DNA of 51,580 bases, taken from assembly GCA_022841745.1 (NCBI GenBank), contig JALHQW010000056.1:1-51580 (forward strand), read 5' to 3'. This DNA is from Saprospiraceae bacterium (GTDB taxonomy: Bacteria > Bacteroidota > Bacteroidia > Chitinophagales > Saprospiraceae). Below, piece by piece: positions 40,077 through 47,878 of the stretch (position 1 is its first letter; each line of letters opens with the position of its first letter). A program made the translations under genes and the position numbers. Below the pieces are notes generated by a model. It searched no databases and was not told the DNA's origin. It saw only the letters and a list, made by a program, of their open reading frames with translations.

Positions 40077-40120
40077 CGGATGGCCGGCGGATGGCCGGCG
40101 GATGGCCGGCGGATGGCCGG
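40077..40120. repeat. Four tandem copies of an 11-bp unit
   Basis: CGGATGGCCGG is repeated four times exactly in the intergenic space between the divergent 38519 lipoprotein and 40311 amidohydrolase genes. The 11-bp unit is close to one helical turn, so copy number could shift spacing by whole turns. The rest of the 39866-40310 gap is AT-rich and holds no gene I can support. Confidence 0.85.
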
Positions 40121-40186
40121 CGGGCATGTCCAAAAAAACACAAAGCAAATATAGGATTAGTTTTCGCAAACGCAAACAAATCTACC

Positions 40187-40217
40187 TTGTTTTTTATTGC
40201 TAAATCCCTAATTTTAG
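40187..40217 (+). promoter_or_regulatory. Candidate promoter of the amidohydrolase gene
   Basis: TTG at 40187-40189 and TAATTTTAG at 40209-40217 are 19 bp apart, close to the Bacteroidota -33/-7 arrangement (TTTG, TAnnTTTG). It lies about 95 bp before the start and includes a small hairpin (GCTAAA/TTTAGC). Confidence 0.35.
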
Positions 40218-40310
40218 CACAGAATATTCATTTTTTCCCAAACCATTCAATCAACAAGTAAGGCAATGCCACCGCTTTTCTTTTTGGGAAAACATTGCTG
40301 CTTGATTGCT

Positions 40311-41540
40311 ATGCCTGTATTTTGCAAAAAAATAAACTTCAACTTGAAAGACAGAATAAAACAAATCGCCGCCAAGTACCACCCCGACATCGTGACCATA
40401 CGCCGCCACCTGCACAGCCACCCAGAGCTTTCGTTCCAGGAGGTGGAGACCGGAAAGTACATCGCCCAAAAGCTCGCAGAGTACGGCATCCGGCACGAAC
40501 ACGGCTGGGGCGAGAACGGGGTGGTGGCCTATATCGAAGGCAAAAACGCGGCGAGCAAAACCATTGCCCTCCGGGCCGATATTGATGCACTGCCCATCAC
40601 GGAGGCTAACAACGTGTCGTATAAGTCTCAAAATAAAGGGGTAATGCACGCCTGTGGGCATGATGTGCATTCGGCGTCGCTACTGGGCGTGGCCCGCATC
40701 CTCCACGAATTGCGGAGCGAGTTGACAGGCACGGTGAAGCTGATTTTCCAGCCAGCCGAGGAGCGGCTGCCCGGCGGCGCCTCCATCCTTATTGCCGAGG
40801 GCGTCTTGGAAAACCCTGCGCCAGTGCATATCATCGGGCAGCACGTATTGCCTGCATTGGAAACGGGCAAGGTCGGCTTCCGGCCCGGCATGTTCATGGC
40901 CAGCGCCGACGAACTCTACGTGACCGTGTGGGGCAAGGGTGGCCATGGAGCCGCGCCGCACGATGCCGTTGACCCCGTGCTCATTACTTCCCATATCGTT
41001 GTTGCGCTGCAACAAATCGTGAGCCGTAACTGCAACCCCATCGTGCCGTCGGTCGTCACTTTTGGCAAAATCAACTCGACGGGCGGCTCCACCAACATCA
41101 TCCCCAACGAGGTGAAAATGGAGGGCACCTTCCGCACCATGGACGAGGACTGGCGGGCCAAGGCGCATATTTTGATGAAAAAAATGGCCGAATCCATTGC
41201 CGAGGGCATGGGTGGTAGTTGCGATTTCCACATCATGAAGGGCTATCCGTTCCTGAAGAACGACGAGGTGCTCACCCTGCGCAGCCGCCAACACGCCGTG
41301 GAATACCTGGGCGAGGAAAACGTCGTTGACCTGCCCATGCGCATGACCGCCGAGGACTTCGCCTATTATTCTCAAGTAATACCTGCTTGTTTTTACCGAC
41401 TTGGCACCGGCAATGCTGCCCGTGGCATCACCTCACCCATTCACACCGATACTTTCGACGTGGACGAGGACAGCCTGCTGGTGGGCATGGGGCTGATGAG
41501 TTGGCTGGCAGTGAAGGAGTTGGGAGGTATGGAGGTATGA
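40311..41540 (+). CDS. M20 family metallopeptidase / amidohydrolase
   Basis: This protein of about 409 residues begins RHLHSHPELSFQEVETGKYI near residue 32. The metal site includes HACGHDVH (Cys115, His117), QPAEERLPGG (Glu150/Glu151) and HTDTFDVDE near the end. A dimerisation domain lies in the middle (GKGGHGAAPHDAVDPVLITS). M20D enzymes hydrolyse N-acyl amino acids or peptides in the cytosol. ATG 40311 is used; a TTG a few codons later (NLKDRIKQ) is an alternative, because homologues usually begin close to that point. The 3' end runs into a GGAGGTATG repeat that encodes the last residues (GGMEV). Confidence 0.92.
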   Translation: MPVFCKKINFNLKDRIKQIAAKYHPDIVTIRRHLHSHPELSFQEVETGKYIAQKLAEYGIRHEHGWGENGVVAYIEGKNAASKTIALRADIDALPITEANNVSYKSQNKGVMHACGHDVHSASLLGVARILHELRSELTGTVKLIFQPAEERLPGGASILIAEGVLENPAPVHIIGQHVLPALETGKVGFRPGMFMASADELYVTVWGKGGHGAAPHDAVDPVLITSHIVVALQQIVSRNCNPIVPSVVTFGKINSTGGSTNIIPNEVKMEGTFRTMDEDWRAKAHILMKKMAESIAEGMGGSCDFHIMKGYPFLKNDEVLTLRSRQHAVEYLGEENVVDLPMRMTAEDFAYYSQVIPACFYRLGTGNAARGITSPIHTDTFDVDEDSLLVGMGLMSWLAVKELGGMEV

Positions 41541-41589
41541 GGTATGGAGGTATGTTGGTGTCAGGCTGCTTATACTTATATGGCTCAGT

Positions 41590-41642
41590 AAAACACAAAA
41601 CCCTTGCCGCCAGCAATCCTGCTGGCGACAAGGGTGTGTTTC
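41590..41642. terminator. Hairpin terminator after the amidohydrolase
   Basis: AAACAC...ACCCTTGCCGCCAGCA pairs with TGCTGGCGACAAGGGTGTGTTT, with a short loop (ATCC) and minor mismatches. It lies about 50 bp after the amidohydrolase stop, behind a GGAGGTATG ladder (41523-41555). Confidence 0.6.
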
Positions 41643-41649
41643 CGCATTC

Positions 41650-41890
41650 GTGGAAAGTTTTGAAGTAGAAACTGCCAAGCAGTAGTTGCGAGGCAAAGGG
41701 TTTCCGAGACCAAGTACAGACCCAATTTGGGTGAACCAATGACGATGAAAGCCCGAAGGAAGTAGGTAAATCGTGGGATGCCTGCGCCATTTTCAGAGGT
41801 TTTTGGGATGCCTTGAAAAATGGCGGTAGTAAGTTCTTCATGTGAGCGGTGAAAGCCGCAGGGATAAACAGGGTTTACAGTAGAGTCCGG
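41650..41890. other. Unassigned intergenic stretch with structured-RNA-like features
   Basis: No convincing protein gene is present. There is an inverted pair (CGCCATTTTCA with TTGAAAAATGGCG), a direct GGGATGCC repeat, a small GCGGTGAAAGCCGC hairpin and a short ACAGTAGAGTCCGGATG phrase that recalls the 3' end of FMN riboswitches but without the 5' half. It could be a relic of an RNA element or intron, or chance. Confidence 0.3.
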
Positions 41891-41896
41891 ATGCTG

Positions 41897-42016
41897 TCAG
41901 GCATGCAAATTCTCCAGTCCTTTGTTCCCCAGCCGCTTCTCTGCCAGCCAGTTTGTGAGGGTAATGACACCGCCACCAAGTAGGAACGCACCGAGCGCAA
42001 ATTGAAAGATAATCAT
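41897..42016 (-). CDS. Possible small single-span membrane protein
   Basis: This 39-residue ORF begins MIIFQFALGAFLLGGGVITL and ends TNWLAEKRLGNKGLENLHA: one hydrophobic helix with a charged tail, a normal layout for a small membrane protein. Composition matches neighbouring genes. It is below usual ORF cutoffs and no homology is recalled. The gap from 42017 to 42332 upstream is AT-rich with one short inverted repeat (GATGCAG/CTGCATC, 42119-42137) and otherwise nothing recognised. Confidence 0.45.
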   Translation of the reverse strand: MIIFQFALGAFLLGGGVITLTNWLAEKRLGNKGLENLHA

Positions 42017-42332
42017 AGCCTAAAACCGTTTTTGAGATGAGAAATAGTATCTAAAAGCTGGGAAGGCCGAAAAGGGAAGAACTTATGAAAGGAAAGAACA
42101 ACCCCATGCAACCCTCCCGATGCAGATAGCCTGCATCAGCGGATTCTTACATTCAGTGTACAAATGTTGCATGGGACAATTTGAGTATCAGTAAATTTCG
42201 AATTTGGATGGGCGCAATCTTCAAGTATCAAAAAAATCAACTTGTGTAAAACGCTGTAATTGCACCGAATAAACTACGAATACCAATAAATCAATTACCT
42301 TGCCAAAAGACTAATATAAAGAAAGAAAAATA

Positions 42333-43646
42333 TTACGATAACACTTTGAACATCCCTTGGGCCTTGAGCAGGCTCTCTTCGTACTCGCTTTCCGGCTCAG
42401 AATCGAAGACGATGGCCCCGCCCGCCTGAAAGCTCAAATAGCGGTCGGCGGCATTGTAGAGGATGCTTCTGATGACCACATTGAAGTCAAAATCGCCCTG
42501 TGGGGTGAAATAGCCCACCGCCCCGGAGTACAGTCCCCGCTTCGTCTGTTCGTACTGCTCTATCAGTTCCATGCTACGTAGCTTAGGCGCTCCGGTCATG
42601 GAGCCCATCGGGAAGGCCCGACGGATGGCATCCACCGAGTGTACGCCCGGCAGCAGTTCGCCGCTCACCGTCGAAATCATCTGGAACACCTGTTCGAACT
42701 GGTAAATGCCGTACAACTCGTCCACCCGCACACTGCCTGCCCGACAAGAGCGGGCGAGGTCGTTGCGCACGAGGTCCACAATCATCACGTTCTCGGAGCG
42801 GTCTTTCGGGCTGAGGTAGAGTTGCTGGCGCAAAGCGGCATCCTCAACGGTGGTCAGGCCACGGCGGCGGGTGCCCTTGATGGGTTGGGAAATGAGCCTG
42901 TTCCCTGTCTTCTTCAAAAACCGTTCAGGGCTGGCGCAAAGCAGGTAGTGGTCGGCAAGGCGGTAGTAAGCCGAAAAAGGCGCTTTGCCGAAGGAATTTA
43001 GTTTTTGAAAAACGGCCGGAGCTTCAATTTGGCAGTCCTCCGCAAAAAATTCCTGGCAGAAGTTCATTTCGTAAATATCCCCCCGGCGGATGTGCTGGCG
43101 GATGGCTTGGATGGTTTCGAGGTAATCGGCACGAGGGATTTGATTGCGGATTAGGTCCCCTACGGGAATGACAAAGGGATTGCGGATTAAATCAACCCGT
43201 TCTGTAGGTTGTGAGTTGTTGATTTTTTTGAACAGTATCTTAGGCAATTCACCAAGGCTGTGGATGGTAACACATTGCGGAGCGATCGCTATCACCACTT
43301 CTGGTTGGAAAAAATGAAGGGCAGGGAAGCCGATGCCATCATGGTTTTTGGAGGAAAGGCGTGGTTCCACATCGTTTTTCAGGTCGTAGGTGAGATAGCC
43401 AAAGAGCCAGTCCTGATGTTCGTCCACGAATTTTTTCAAGGCATCAAAGGCACCGGGTTCGGTTTTTTGCAGCAATTGCGAAGCAACACCAACGGCCAAG
43501 AGGCAATCGTGCTCACTGCCAACGACGCCCTGATAGCCGTTGCTGTCCAAGTAGCAAACTACCTCAAACTGGCTCGCCCAGCGGTAGGCCCGTTGCTTGA
43601 AATCATGGCCGAGTGGCAGGGGAAATGTTTCGGAAAGCCTCGTCAT
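42333..43646 (-). CDS. pabB: Aminodeoxychorismate synthase component I (PabB family) with repeat-derived insertion
   Basis: This 437-residue chorismate-utilising enzyme of the folate pathway has the PIKGTRRRG signature, containing the catalytic Lys typical of PabB, plus SENVMIVDLVRNDLAR, MGSMTGAPKLRSMELIEQYE and SGAVGYFTPQGDFDFNVVIR. It would make 4-amino-4-deoxychorismate with an amidotransferase subunit encoded elsewhere. Residues about 151-170 (VDLIRNPFVIPVGDLIRNQI) contain a duplicated DLIRN pair encoded by a dispersed repeat; homologues would not be expected to have it. The insertion lies before the catalytic core, so activity may be kept. The nitroreductase gene lies just upstream. Confidence 0.88.
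   Translation of the reverse strand: MTRLSETFPLPLGHDFKQRAYRWASQFEVVCYLDSNGYQGVVGSEHDCLLAVGVASQLLQKTEPGAFDALKKFVDEHQDWLFGYLTYDLKNDVEPRLSSKNHDGIGFPALHFFQPEVVIAIAPQCVTIHSLGELPKILFKKINNSQPTERVDLIRNPFVIPVGDLIRNQIPRADYLETIQAIRQHIRRGDIYEMNFCQEFFAEDCQIEAPAVFQKLNSFGKAPFSAYYRLADHYLLCASPERFLKKTGNRLISQPIKGTRRRGLTTVEDAALRQQLYLSPKDRSENVMIVDLVRNDLARSCRAGSVRVDELYGIYQFEQVFQMISTVSGELLPGVHSVDAIRRAFPMGSMTGAPKLRSMELIEQYEQTKRGLYSGAVGYFTPQGDFDFNVVIRSILYNAADRYLSFQAGGAIVFDSEPESEYEESLLKAQGMFKVLS
43139..43195. repeat. In-frame dispersed repeat in pabB
   Basis: GATTGCGGATTA occurs twice, flanking CGGGAATGACAAAGG, a 15-mer also present at 34121-34135. The unit is open in the pabB frame. Confidence 0.65.
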
Positions 43647-43706
43647 TTTAAGAAGTTTCGAGTTTCGAGTTTCGAGAGCGGCTCGTAGCTCGAATCTGGT
43701 AGCTCA

Positions 43707-44288
43707 TTACTCAGAAACCCAAGTCGTTTTCTCTGAAACAGGTGAGCGCTTGCCGGGTAGTTCCGGCAGGTCGTGGTAGCCCATGTAAAACAGGCCGAGG
43801 CAACGCTCCCCCTCGCCCAAGCCCAGGAATTCATCGCCCACGAGGGCGGCCTTTGGGGTGCTCCAATAGCTGCCAATCCCGTGGGCGGTGCAGGTGAGCC
43901 ACATGTTCTGTACGGCGCAGGCCACGGCGGCCAGTTCCTCCCACTCCGGCACGCTGCCCGTTGCGTCACGCTGCATGCAGATGGCGATGACGCAGGCCGA
44001 GCGCAAAGGGTTCTCTTTCGTTTTTTTATATTTCACTTCTGAAAACTCCGCTGGCGGCGTGTTGTTACTATAAAAATCGCTGAGGTAATCGCCAAGGCGT
44101 TGAAGCGAAGCGCCAGTGAATACCTTGAAGCGCCAAGGCTCCGTGAGGCGGTGGGTGGGTGCCCAATTGGCATTTTCCAGCATTTCTTCGATGATGTACC
44201 GGGGTATCGGCTTGTCGTTGTAGGTTTTCGGGAAAATTGACCGCCTTTTGCGAATCAGTTCAGAAACGAGTTCGGGAGTTATGGGCAT
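43707..44288 (-). CDS. Nitroreductase-family FMN oxidoreductase
   Basis: This 193-residue protein begins MPITPELVSELIRKRRSIFP, followed by NANWAPTHRLTEPWRFKVFT, the FMN-binding nitroreductase pattern (R.S.R.F, N..WAPT). The middle has EELAAVACAVQNMWLTCTAH and GIGSYWSTP, also family-typical. It is a cytosolic NAD(P)H-dependent reductase of uncertain substrate. ATG 44288 is chosen because it starts the conserved N-terminus; the longer frame runs through a 67-bp palindrome. The 60-bp gap to pabB holds a GTTTCGAG ladder. Confidence 0.88.
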   Translation of the reverse strand: MPITPELVSELIRKRRSIFPKTYNDKPIPRYIIEEMLENANWAPTHRLTEPWRFKVFTGASLQRLGDYLSDFYSNNTPPAEFSEVKYKKTKENPLRSACVIAICMQRDATGSVPEWEELAAVACAVQNMWLTCTAHGIGSYWSTPKAALVGDEFLGLGEGERCLGLFYMGYHDLPELPGKRSPVSEKTTWVSE

Positions 44289-44318
44289 TTTTAGTAACTT
44301 TGAAGAAAAAACCGGCAG

Positions 44319-44385
44319 CTGTGGTTGGCGGTTGCGACGCTGGCAGGGTTCGGAACCCTGCCAGCGTCGCAACCGCCAACCACAG
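44319..44385. repeat. 67-bp near-perfect palindrome
   Basis: Perfect 33-bp arms (44319-44351 and 44353-44385) surround a single G. It sits in the promoter space between the divergent nitroreductase and 44408 genes. Its centre is GGGTTCGGAACCC, similar to the centre of the right-end palindrome (GTTCCGGAAC). Such a structure would extrude as a cruciform or form a very stable RNA hairpin. Confidence 0.9.
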
Positions 44386-44407
44386 GCGACCGCAAAGATA
44401 GCTTGCT

Positions 44408-44764
44408 ATGATTTCAAAATTCAGGATGAAGATTGACTTGCTGGGACAGGCGGTGTTGATCATGGCCATCATACTCTTGGCCTGCTTCGCAACGGGCATG
44501 CGCAGCACGAACACCATGCTCGTGGTGCTGGGCATCTGGCAAATGGCGAGTGCCATACACCTTGTTTATGTGTATAGCCACATCAAACGGCTGAACTACG
44601 TGAAGACCGCTATCGTGCTGGCTGTCAGCTTGCCACTGTGGTTGCGGTTCGTCGGCGAACTGGCCTACCTGCCGGTGGCTGGCGTGGTCATCTGGTACTT
44701 CTGGCAGACCATCTCCGACACCATCAAAGTCTATAACCGACCTCGCTCGTTTTGGGATTTGTGA
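44408..44764 (+). CDS. Hypothetical polytopic membrane protein
   Basis: This protein of up to 118 residues has about four hydrophobic segments (DLLGQAVLIMAIILLACFAT, YVKTAIVLAVSLPLWLRFVG). No family was recognised. Two starts are possible: ATG 44408 or ATG 44426 (MKIDLLGQ). It is transcribed away from the nitroreductase and faces the convergent 44788 gene. The short product and lack of motifs limit any function call. Confidence 0.6.
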   Translation: MISKFRMKIDLLGQAVLIMAIILLACFATGMRSTNTMLVVLGIWQMASAIHLVYVYSHIKRLNYVKTAIVLAVSLPLWLRFVGELAYLPVAGVVIWYFWQTISDTIKVYNRPRSFWDL

Positions 44765-44787
44765 TGGCGCCCTGCACCTGATTTTAT

Positions 44788-45267
44788 TTACCACTCATCC
44801 CTTTTCGATAAAGCAATCAGCACAAGCCCCATGATGGCAAGATACAATACCCCTACTATAGCAAAAAACCACAGCACCAACCTCGACCGTGCCTTGTTTT
44901 CGCCCCCTATCAAATAACCTACAATGGCCAAGGCCAGCGCCAGCCCAAGCAGGCTCAAAACAATGGAGATTAGCAATGCCGTAGGTATATACAACTGTCC
45001 AAAAAAAGAAAGTAAAAAGGCAAAAAAAAGCGCCCATACAGATGACTTGCCTATGCCTCCCCTTTGGACGAAATTGCCATGCTTTTTTACTGTTTTAGGC
45101 AAGAATGGTTTAACGAGCCCATGCTTCTTCATGATCGGCAAGGCTGTTTGCTTGCTACCTAATTGGTTATGGGCATGAACCATGGTCATGTGCTTTGTCG
45201 CTCCATCAATCGAAAGAGGGCATAGTAGGCTAATCAGCAGGGCATAAAAAAGTAGATAGGTTCGCAT
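44788..45267 (-). CDS. Hypothetical membrane protein with signal sequence
   Basis: This protein of about 159 residues has a signal peptide (MRTYLLFYALLISLLCPLSI), a basic middle region (KHGLVKPFLPKTVKKHGNFV) and three hydrophobic helices near the end (WALFFAFLLSFFGQLYIPTA, LLGLALALAIVGYLIGG, AIVGVLYLAIMGLVLIAL). The layout resembles the 50743 gene: exported N-terminus, basic patch, then a TM hairpin. ATG 45267 is chosen; the upstream part is a tandem GCTGCACGGC repeat. Function unknown. Confidence 0.65.
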   Translation of the reverse strand: MRTYLLFYALLISLLCPLSIDGATKHMTMVHAHNQLGSKQTALPIMKKHGLVKPFLPKTVKKHGNFVQRGGIGKSSVWALFFAFLLSFFGQLYIPTALLISIVLSLLGLALALAIVGYLIGGENKARSRLVLWFFAIVGVLYLAIMGLVLIALSKRDEW

Positions 45268-45437
45268 GTTCAAATCAGATTGTACGGAGGTATTTTTGCT
45301 TAAAAATGCTGCACGGCTAAGAAACGCTGCACGGCCTATGTTCCCCAATGAATTGCAATCTCTCAATATCAACCAGCTTAACTGCTAAGTAGGGGGAGTT
45401 AGGGGAAATGAAACTTTCCCTCAATCCCGCAATTCCT

Positions 45438-45482
45438 GGTTGTTCTTGTCGAAAAATTGGAAATTTCATCCAAAAAGCAACC
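45438..45482. repeat. AT-rich hairpin family, copy 1
   Basis: On the minus strand: GGTTGCTTTTTGG, then AAATTTCCAATTT, then AACAACC, forming an imperfect hairpin. Related copies lie at 49221-49270 and 51360-51400. It is 60 bp upstream of the rhomboid gene. Confidence 0.6.
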
Positions 45483-45541
45483 CTGCTAAGCAGTTATCAA
45501 ACATCTACCTATTTTGTGCGCATTAAAAAAACAACCTCCAC

Positions 45542-46222
45542 ATGATTTTCCCTATCGGCGATGACCAAGTAAAAAGGGGTTGCTTCCCCTACCTCAGCTA
45601 TGGTTTTATCGCACTCAACGTGGCCGCCTTCGTTTATAAGATGAGCCTGAACCCCGAACAGCAGGACGCCCTAGATCTGTATTTTGGTTCCATCCCCTCC
45701 GAAATTACCCGTGGGCAAGACCTGTTCACCCTTGCCACCAGCATGTTCATGCATGGTGATTGGTGGCACCTCATCGGGAATATGCTCTTCCTCTGGGTCT
45801 TTGCCGACAATATCGAAGCAACCGTGGGGCATGTCCGCTTCTTGCTTTTCTATGCCATTGGTGGGCTGGCCGCCGTGGCCGGGCATATCTATTTCAATTG
45901 GAACAGCGATTTGCCAATGGTCGGGGCGAGCGGGGCCATATCGGCGGTGATGGGGGCCTACCTTGTCATGTTCCCCTCTTCCCGTATCAAAATGTTGTTC
46001 CTTATTTTCACCTTTCGAATAACCGCTTGGGTATTTTTGATCCTTTGGATTGTACAGCAATGGATGTATGGCACTTCCTCCCTTGCCAGTGAAACAGGAG
46101 TTGGCGGTGGCGTAGCCTGGTGGGCGCATATCGGCGGCTTCGCCTTTGGCTTTTTGGCAGGTTTTTATTTTCGGACAAGCGGACACTTGGAGGGCATCGA
46201 ACTGGAGACTGACCATGCATAA
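45542..46222 (+). CDS. Rhomboid-family intramembrane serine protease
   Basis: This 226-residue polytopic protein has HGDWWHLIGNMLFLWVFADN (His76, Asn80), the catalytic GASGAIS (Ser130) and AHIGGFAFG (His196), the rhomboid dyad. Six membrane helices are visible. Rhomboids cut substrates within or near the membrane; the substrate is unknown. The start MIFPIGDDQV is the usual one for this Bacteroidota subgroup. An AT-rich hairpin lies 60 bp upstream. Confidence 0.92.
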   Translation: MIFPIGDDQVKRGCFPYLSYGFIALNVAAFVYKMSLNPEQQDALDLYFGSIPSEITRGQDLFTLATSMFMHGDWWHLIGNMLFLWVFADNIEATVGHVRFLLFYAIGGLAAVAGHIYFNWNSDLPMVGASGAISAVMGAYLVMFPSSRIKMLFLIFTFRITAWVFLILWIVQQWMYGTSSLASETGVGGGVAWWAHIGGFAFGFLAGFYFRTSGHLEGIELETDHA

Positions 46223-46309
46223 GCCAAAGACTGAACACATTCTGGCAGAATCCGTACTTTCATCCCGTCAATTTGAATTTCCATCTATTTTTAAAAACAG
46301 AAATGAGCA

Positions 46310-46648
46310 ATGGGTAGAAAATTGCAGCCCAAAGAGCTGGACAGCATCATCGGTGTTTTGCCAAAAAAGGAACAAATCGTCCTGAAAGCGCAAGACCTCA
46401 GCCCTGAGTGGCTGGAAGAAAAAATCACCTATTTCAAAAAGTTGATACAGCGTGACCTTTGGTTCGGTGGAGTTTGGTTCGTGGCCTATACGGCGGCGTT
46501 GTTTTTGACCAAGTTCAGCCAAATTACCGTCTATATATTTTTGATTGGAATGTCCTATTTCATCTACACCATTTTCAAAACGGGTTCTTTTGGCCTCAAC
46601 AAAAACCGGGTGAAGGTGTATGAAGAACTGTTGAAAGCTATCAAGTAA
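46310..46648 (+). CDS. Hypothetical membrane protein
   Basis: This 112-residue protein begins MGRKLQPKELDSIIGVLPKK and has two membrane helices at about 50-90 (FGGVWFVAYTAALFLTKF, TVYIFLIGMSYFIYTIF) and a charged tail. No family was recognised. It lies 87 bp after the rhomboid gene on the same strand and may share its transcript. The following gap (46649-46825) has AAAACCCGAAAAC-type repeats. Confidence 0.65.
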   Translation: MGRKLQPKELDSIIGVLPKKEQIVLKAQDLSPEWLEEKITYFKKLIQRDLWFGGVWFVAYTAALFLTKFSQITVYIFLIGMSYFIYTIFKTGSFGLNKNRVKVYEELLKAIK

Positions 46649-46825
46649 CAATGGTTCATGAAGTTTTCAGGTTCTATAGTTTTCAGGATTCGAAGCAAAA
46701 TCCAATCATAAATCTTTTTCTTAAGCGGTTGAAAAAGCAACCAATCATTTCAAAAATGGCTATTGTGCCACAACCATAGAACCCAAAACCCGAAAACTTT
46801 ACGAACCTTTGAAGTAATTATTGTG

Positions 46826-47212
46826 ATGAAAAATCCTTTTGAAAAATACGCCAGCCGGTTCTCCGAATTCGGCCTACTCGAAAAAATCCGCCTTTATGCC
46901 AAGCAGGCAGGCTTAAAGGCAGTCTATAGCGTACTGCTACTCTTTTACGCCTACCGCCGCAAGGAGACGCCTATTTGGGCAAGGCGCATCATTATCGGCG
47001 TGCTGGGCTATTTTATTGCTCCCTTGGATGCCCTGCCCGACCTCACCCCCATCATTGGCTACACCGACGACCTCGGCATGCTCAGCTTTGGCCTTGTGAC
47101 CATTGCCGCCTATGTGAACGACGAAGTGCGCATCAACGCCCGCAAAAAGCTGCGTGACTGGTTTGGCGAGTTCAACGTGGAGGACCTGCAAGCGGTTGAC
47201 AAGCAGTTATGA
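46826..47212 (+). CDS. YkvA-family (DUF1232) protein
   Basis: This 128-residue protein begins MKNPFEKYASRFSEFGLLEK and has the DUF1232 core RRIIIGVLGYFIAPLDALPD with LTPIIGYTDDLGMLSFGLVT, the YkvA signature (Y...P.DLIPD). The role is unknown; members are membrane associated. ATG 46826 is chosen because it starts the family-like N-terminus. Its stop overlaps the next start (ATGA, 47209-47212), indicating translational coupling. Confidence 0.85.
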   Translation: MKNPFEKYASRFSEFGLLEKIRLYAKQAGLKAVYSVLLLFYAYRRKETPIWARRIIIGVLGYFIAPLDALPDLTPIIGYTDDLGMLSFGLVTIAAYVNDEVRINARKKLRDWFGEFNVEDLQAVDKQL

Positions 47213-47658
47213 GCCTCAAGCAACGCCTCTTCGAACATTGCCAACACTATGTGCAGCAGCGGCTGGAAACCGTTGGCCAAGCATTGGATGCCGCCCGCCA
47301 AGCCGCCAACGAGGAAGGCAAAAGCAGCGTGGGCGACAAGTACGAAACGGGGCGTGCCATGATGCAGTTGGAACAGGAAAAACTTGCCGCCCAATTGGCT
47401 GAGGCACAGCAGCTTCAAACCGTTTTAGACCGCATCCCCTTGGAAAAAGCATCCCCCTCCATTGCCGAAGGCAGCTTGGCCATCACCAACCAAGGTAATT
47501 ATTTCATCGCCATCAGTGCGGGAAAGGTGGAACTGGACGGCAAGCTGTACTATCTCGTTTCGTTGGCCTCGCCCATTGGCGGGTCGCTTTCTGGCCACTC
47601 GGCTGGGGCGACAGTTCCCTTTCGAGGAGGGCAGGTTTCCATTCTTGAAGTCACCTGA
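47209..47658 (+). CDS. GreA/GreB C-terminal-domain-like protein
   Basis: This 149-residue protein has an N-terminal coiled coil (YETGRAMMQLEQEKLAAQLA) with GKSSVGDKYETGRAM, and a C-terminal beta domain (GSLAITNQGNYFIAISAGKV, SLASPIGGSLSGHSAGATVP) resembling the GreA/GreB C-terminal fold. Related proteins in Bacteroidota are often auto-named 3-oxoacyl-ACP synthase, which this sequence does not support. It lacks the full GreA N-terminal hairpin, so cleavage-factor activity is unproven. The start overlaps the YkvA gene. Confidence 0.7.
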   Translation: MSLKQRLFEHCQHYVQQRLETVGQALDAARQAANEEGKSSVGDKYETGRAMMQLEQEKLAAQLAEAQQLQTVLDRIPLEKASPSIAEGSLAITNQGNYFIAISAGKVELDGKLYYLVSLASPIGGSLSGHSAGATVPFRGGQVSILEVT

Positions 47659-47878
47659 GTTGATTTTCTACCCGATTTCCCATTTTTCTTCCCAATCCTA
47701 TCCTTTTGAGCGCTCCCAAGTAGGCGTCCTTGCACTTTCCGGCCAATCCATTTGGTCATCCAAAATTCAACAAGTAGCTTTCCGCTCGGAATTGCAAAAC
47801 GAAAACGATTTGGCGGCAGCCTAATTTTAAATCAAATCAATAGGCGCTCCGCAAAATCAACAACCAACTATTTATCAA

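Noticed and set aside
41428-41841. 137-residue minus-strand ORF
   Set aside because: It overlaps the amidohydrolase 3' end, a hairpin terminator and a GGAGGTATG ladder; the Pro/Ser/Arg-rich end is antisense to a real gene.
41650-41890. Group II intron remnant
   Set aside because: A GGTGAAAGCC phrase and a CGAAGGAAG phrase recall intron domains, but a full domain V and intron ends were not found.
41810-41910. FMN riboswitch
   Set aside because: Only the 3' phrase ACAGT..AGTCCGGATG matches; the conserved 5' GGGCAGGGTGAAATTCCC half is missing and no plus-strand gene follows.
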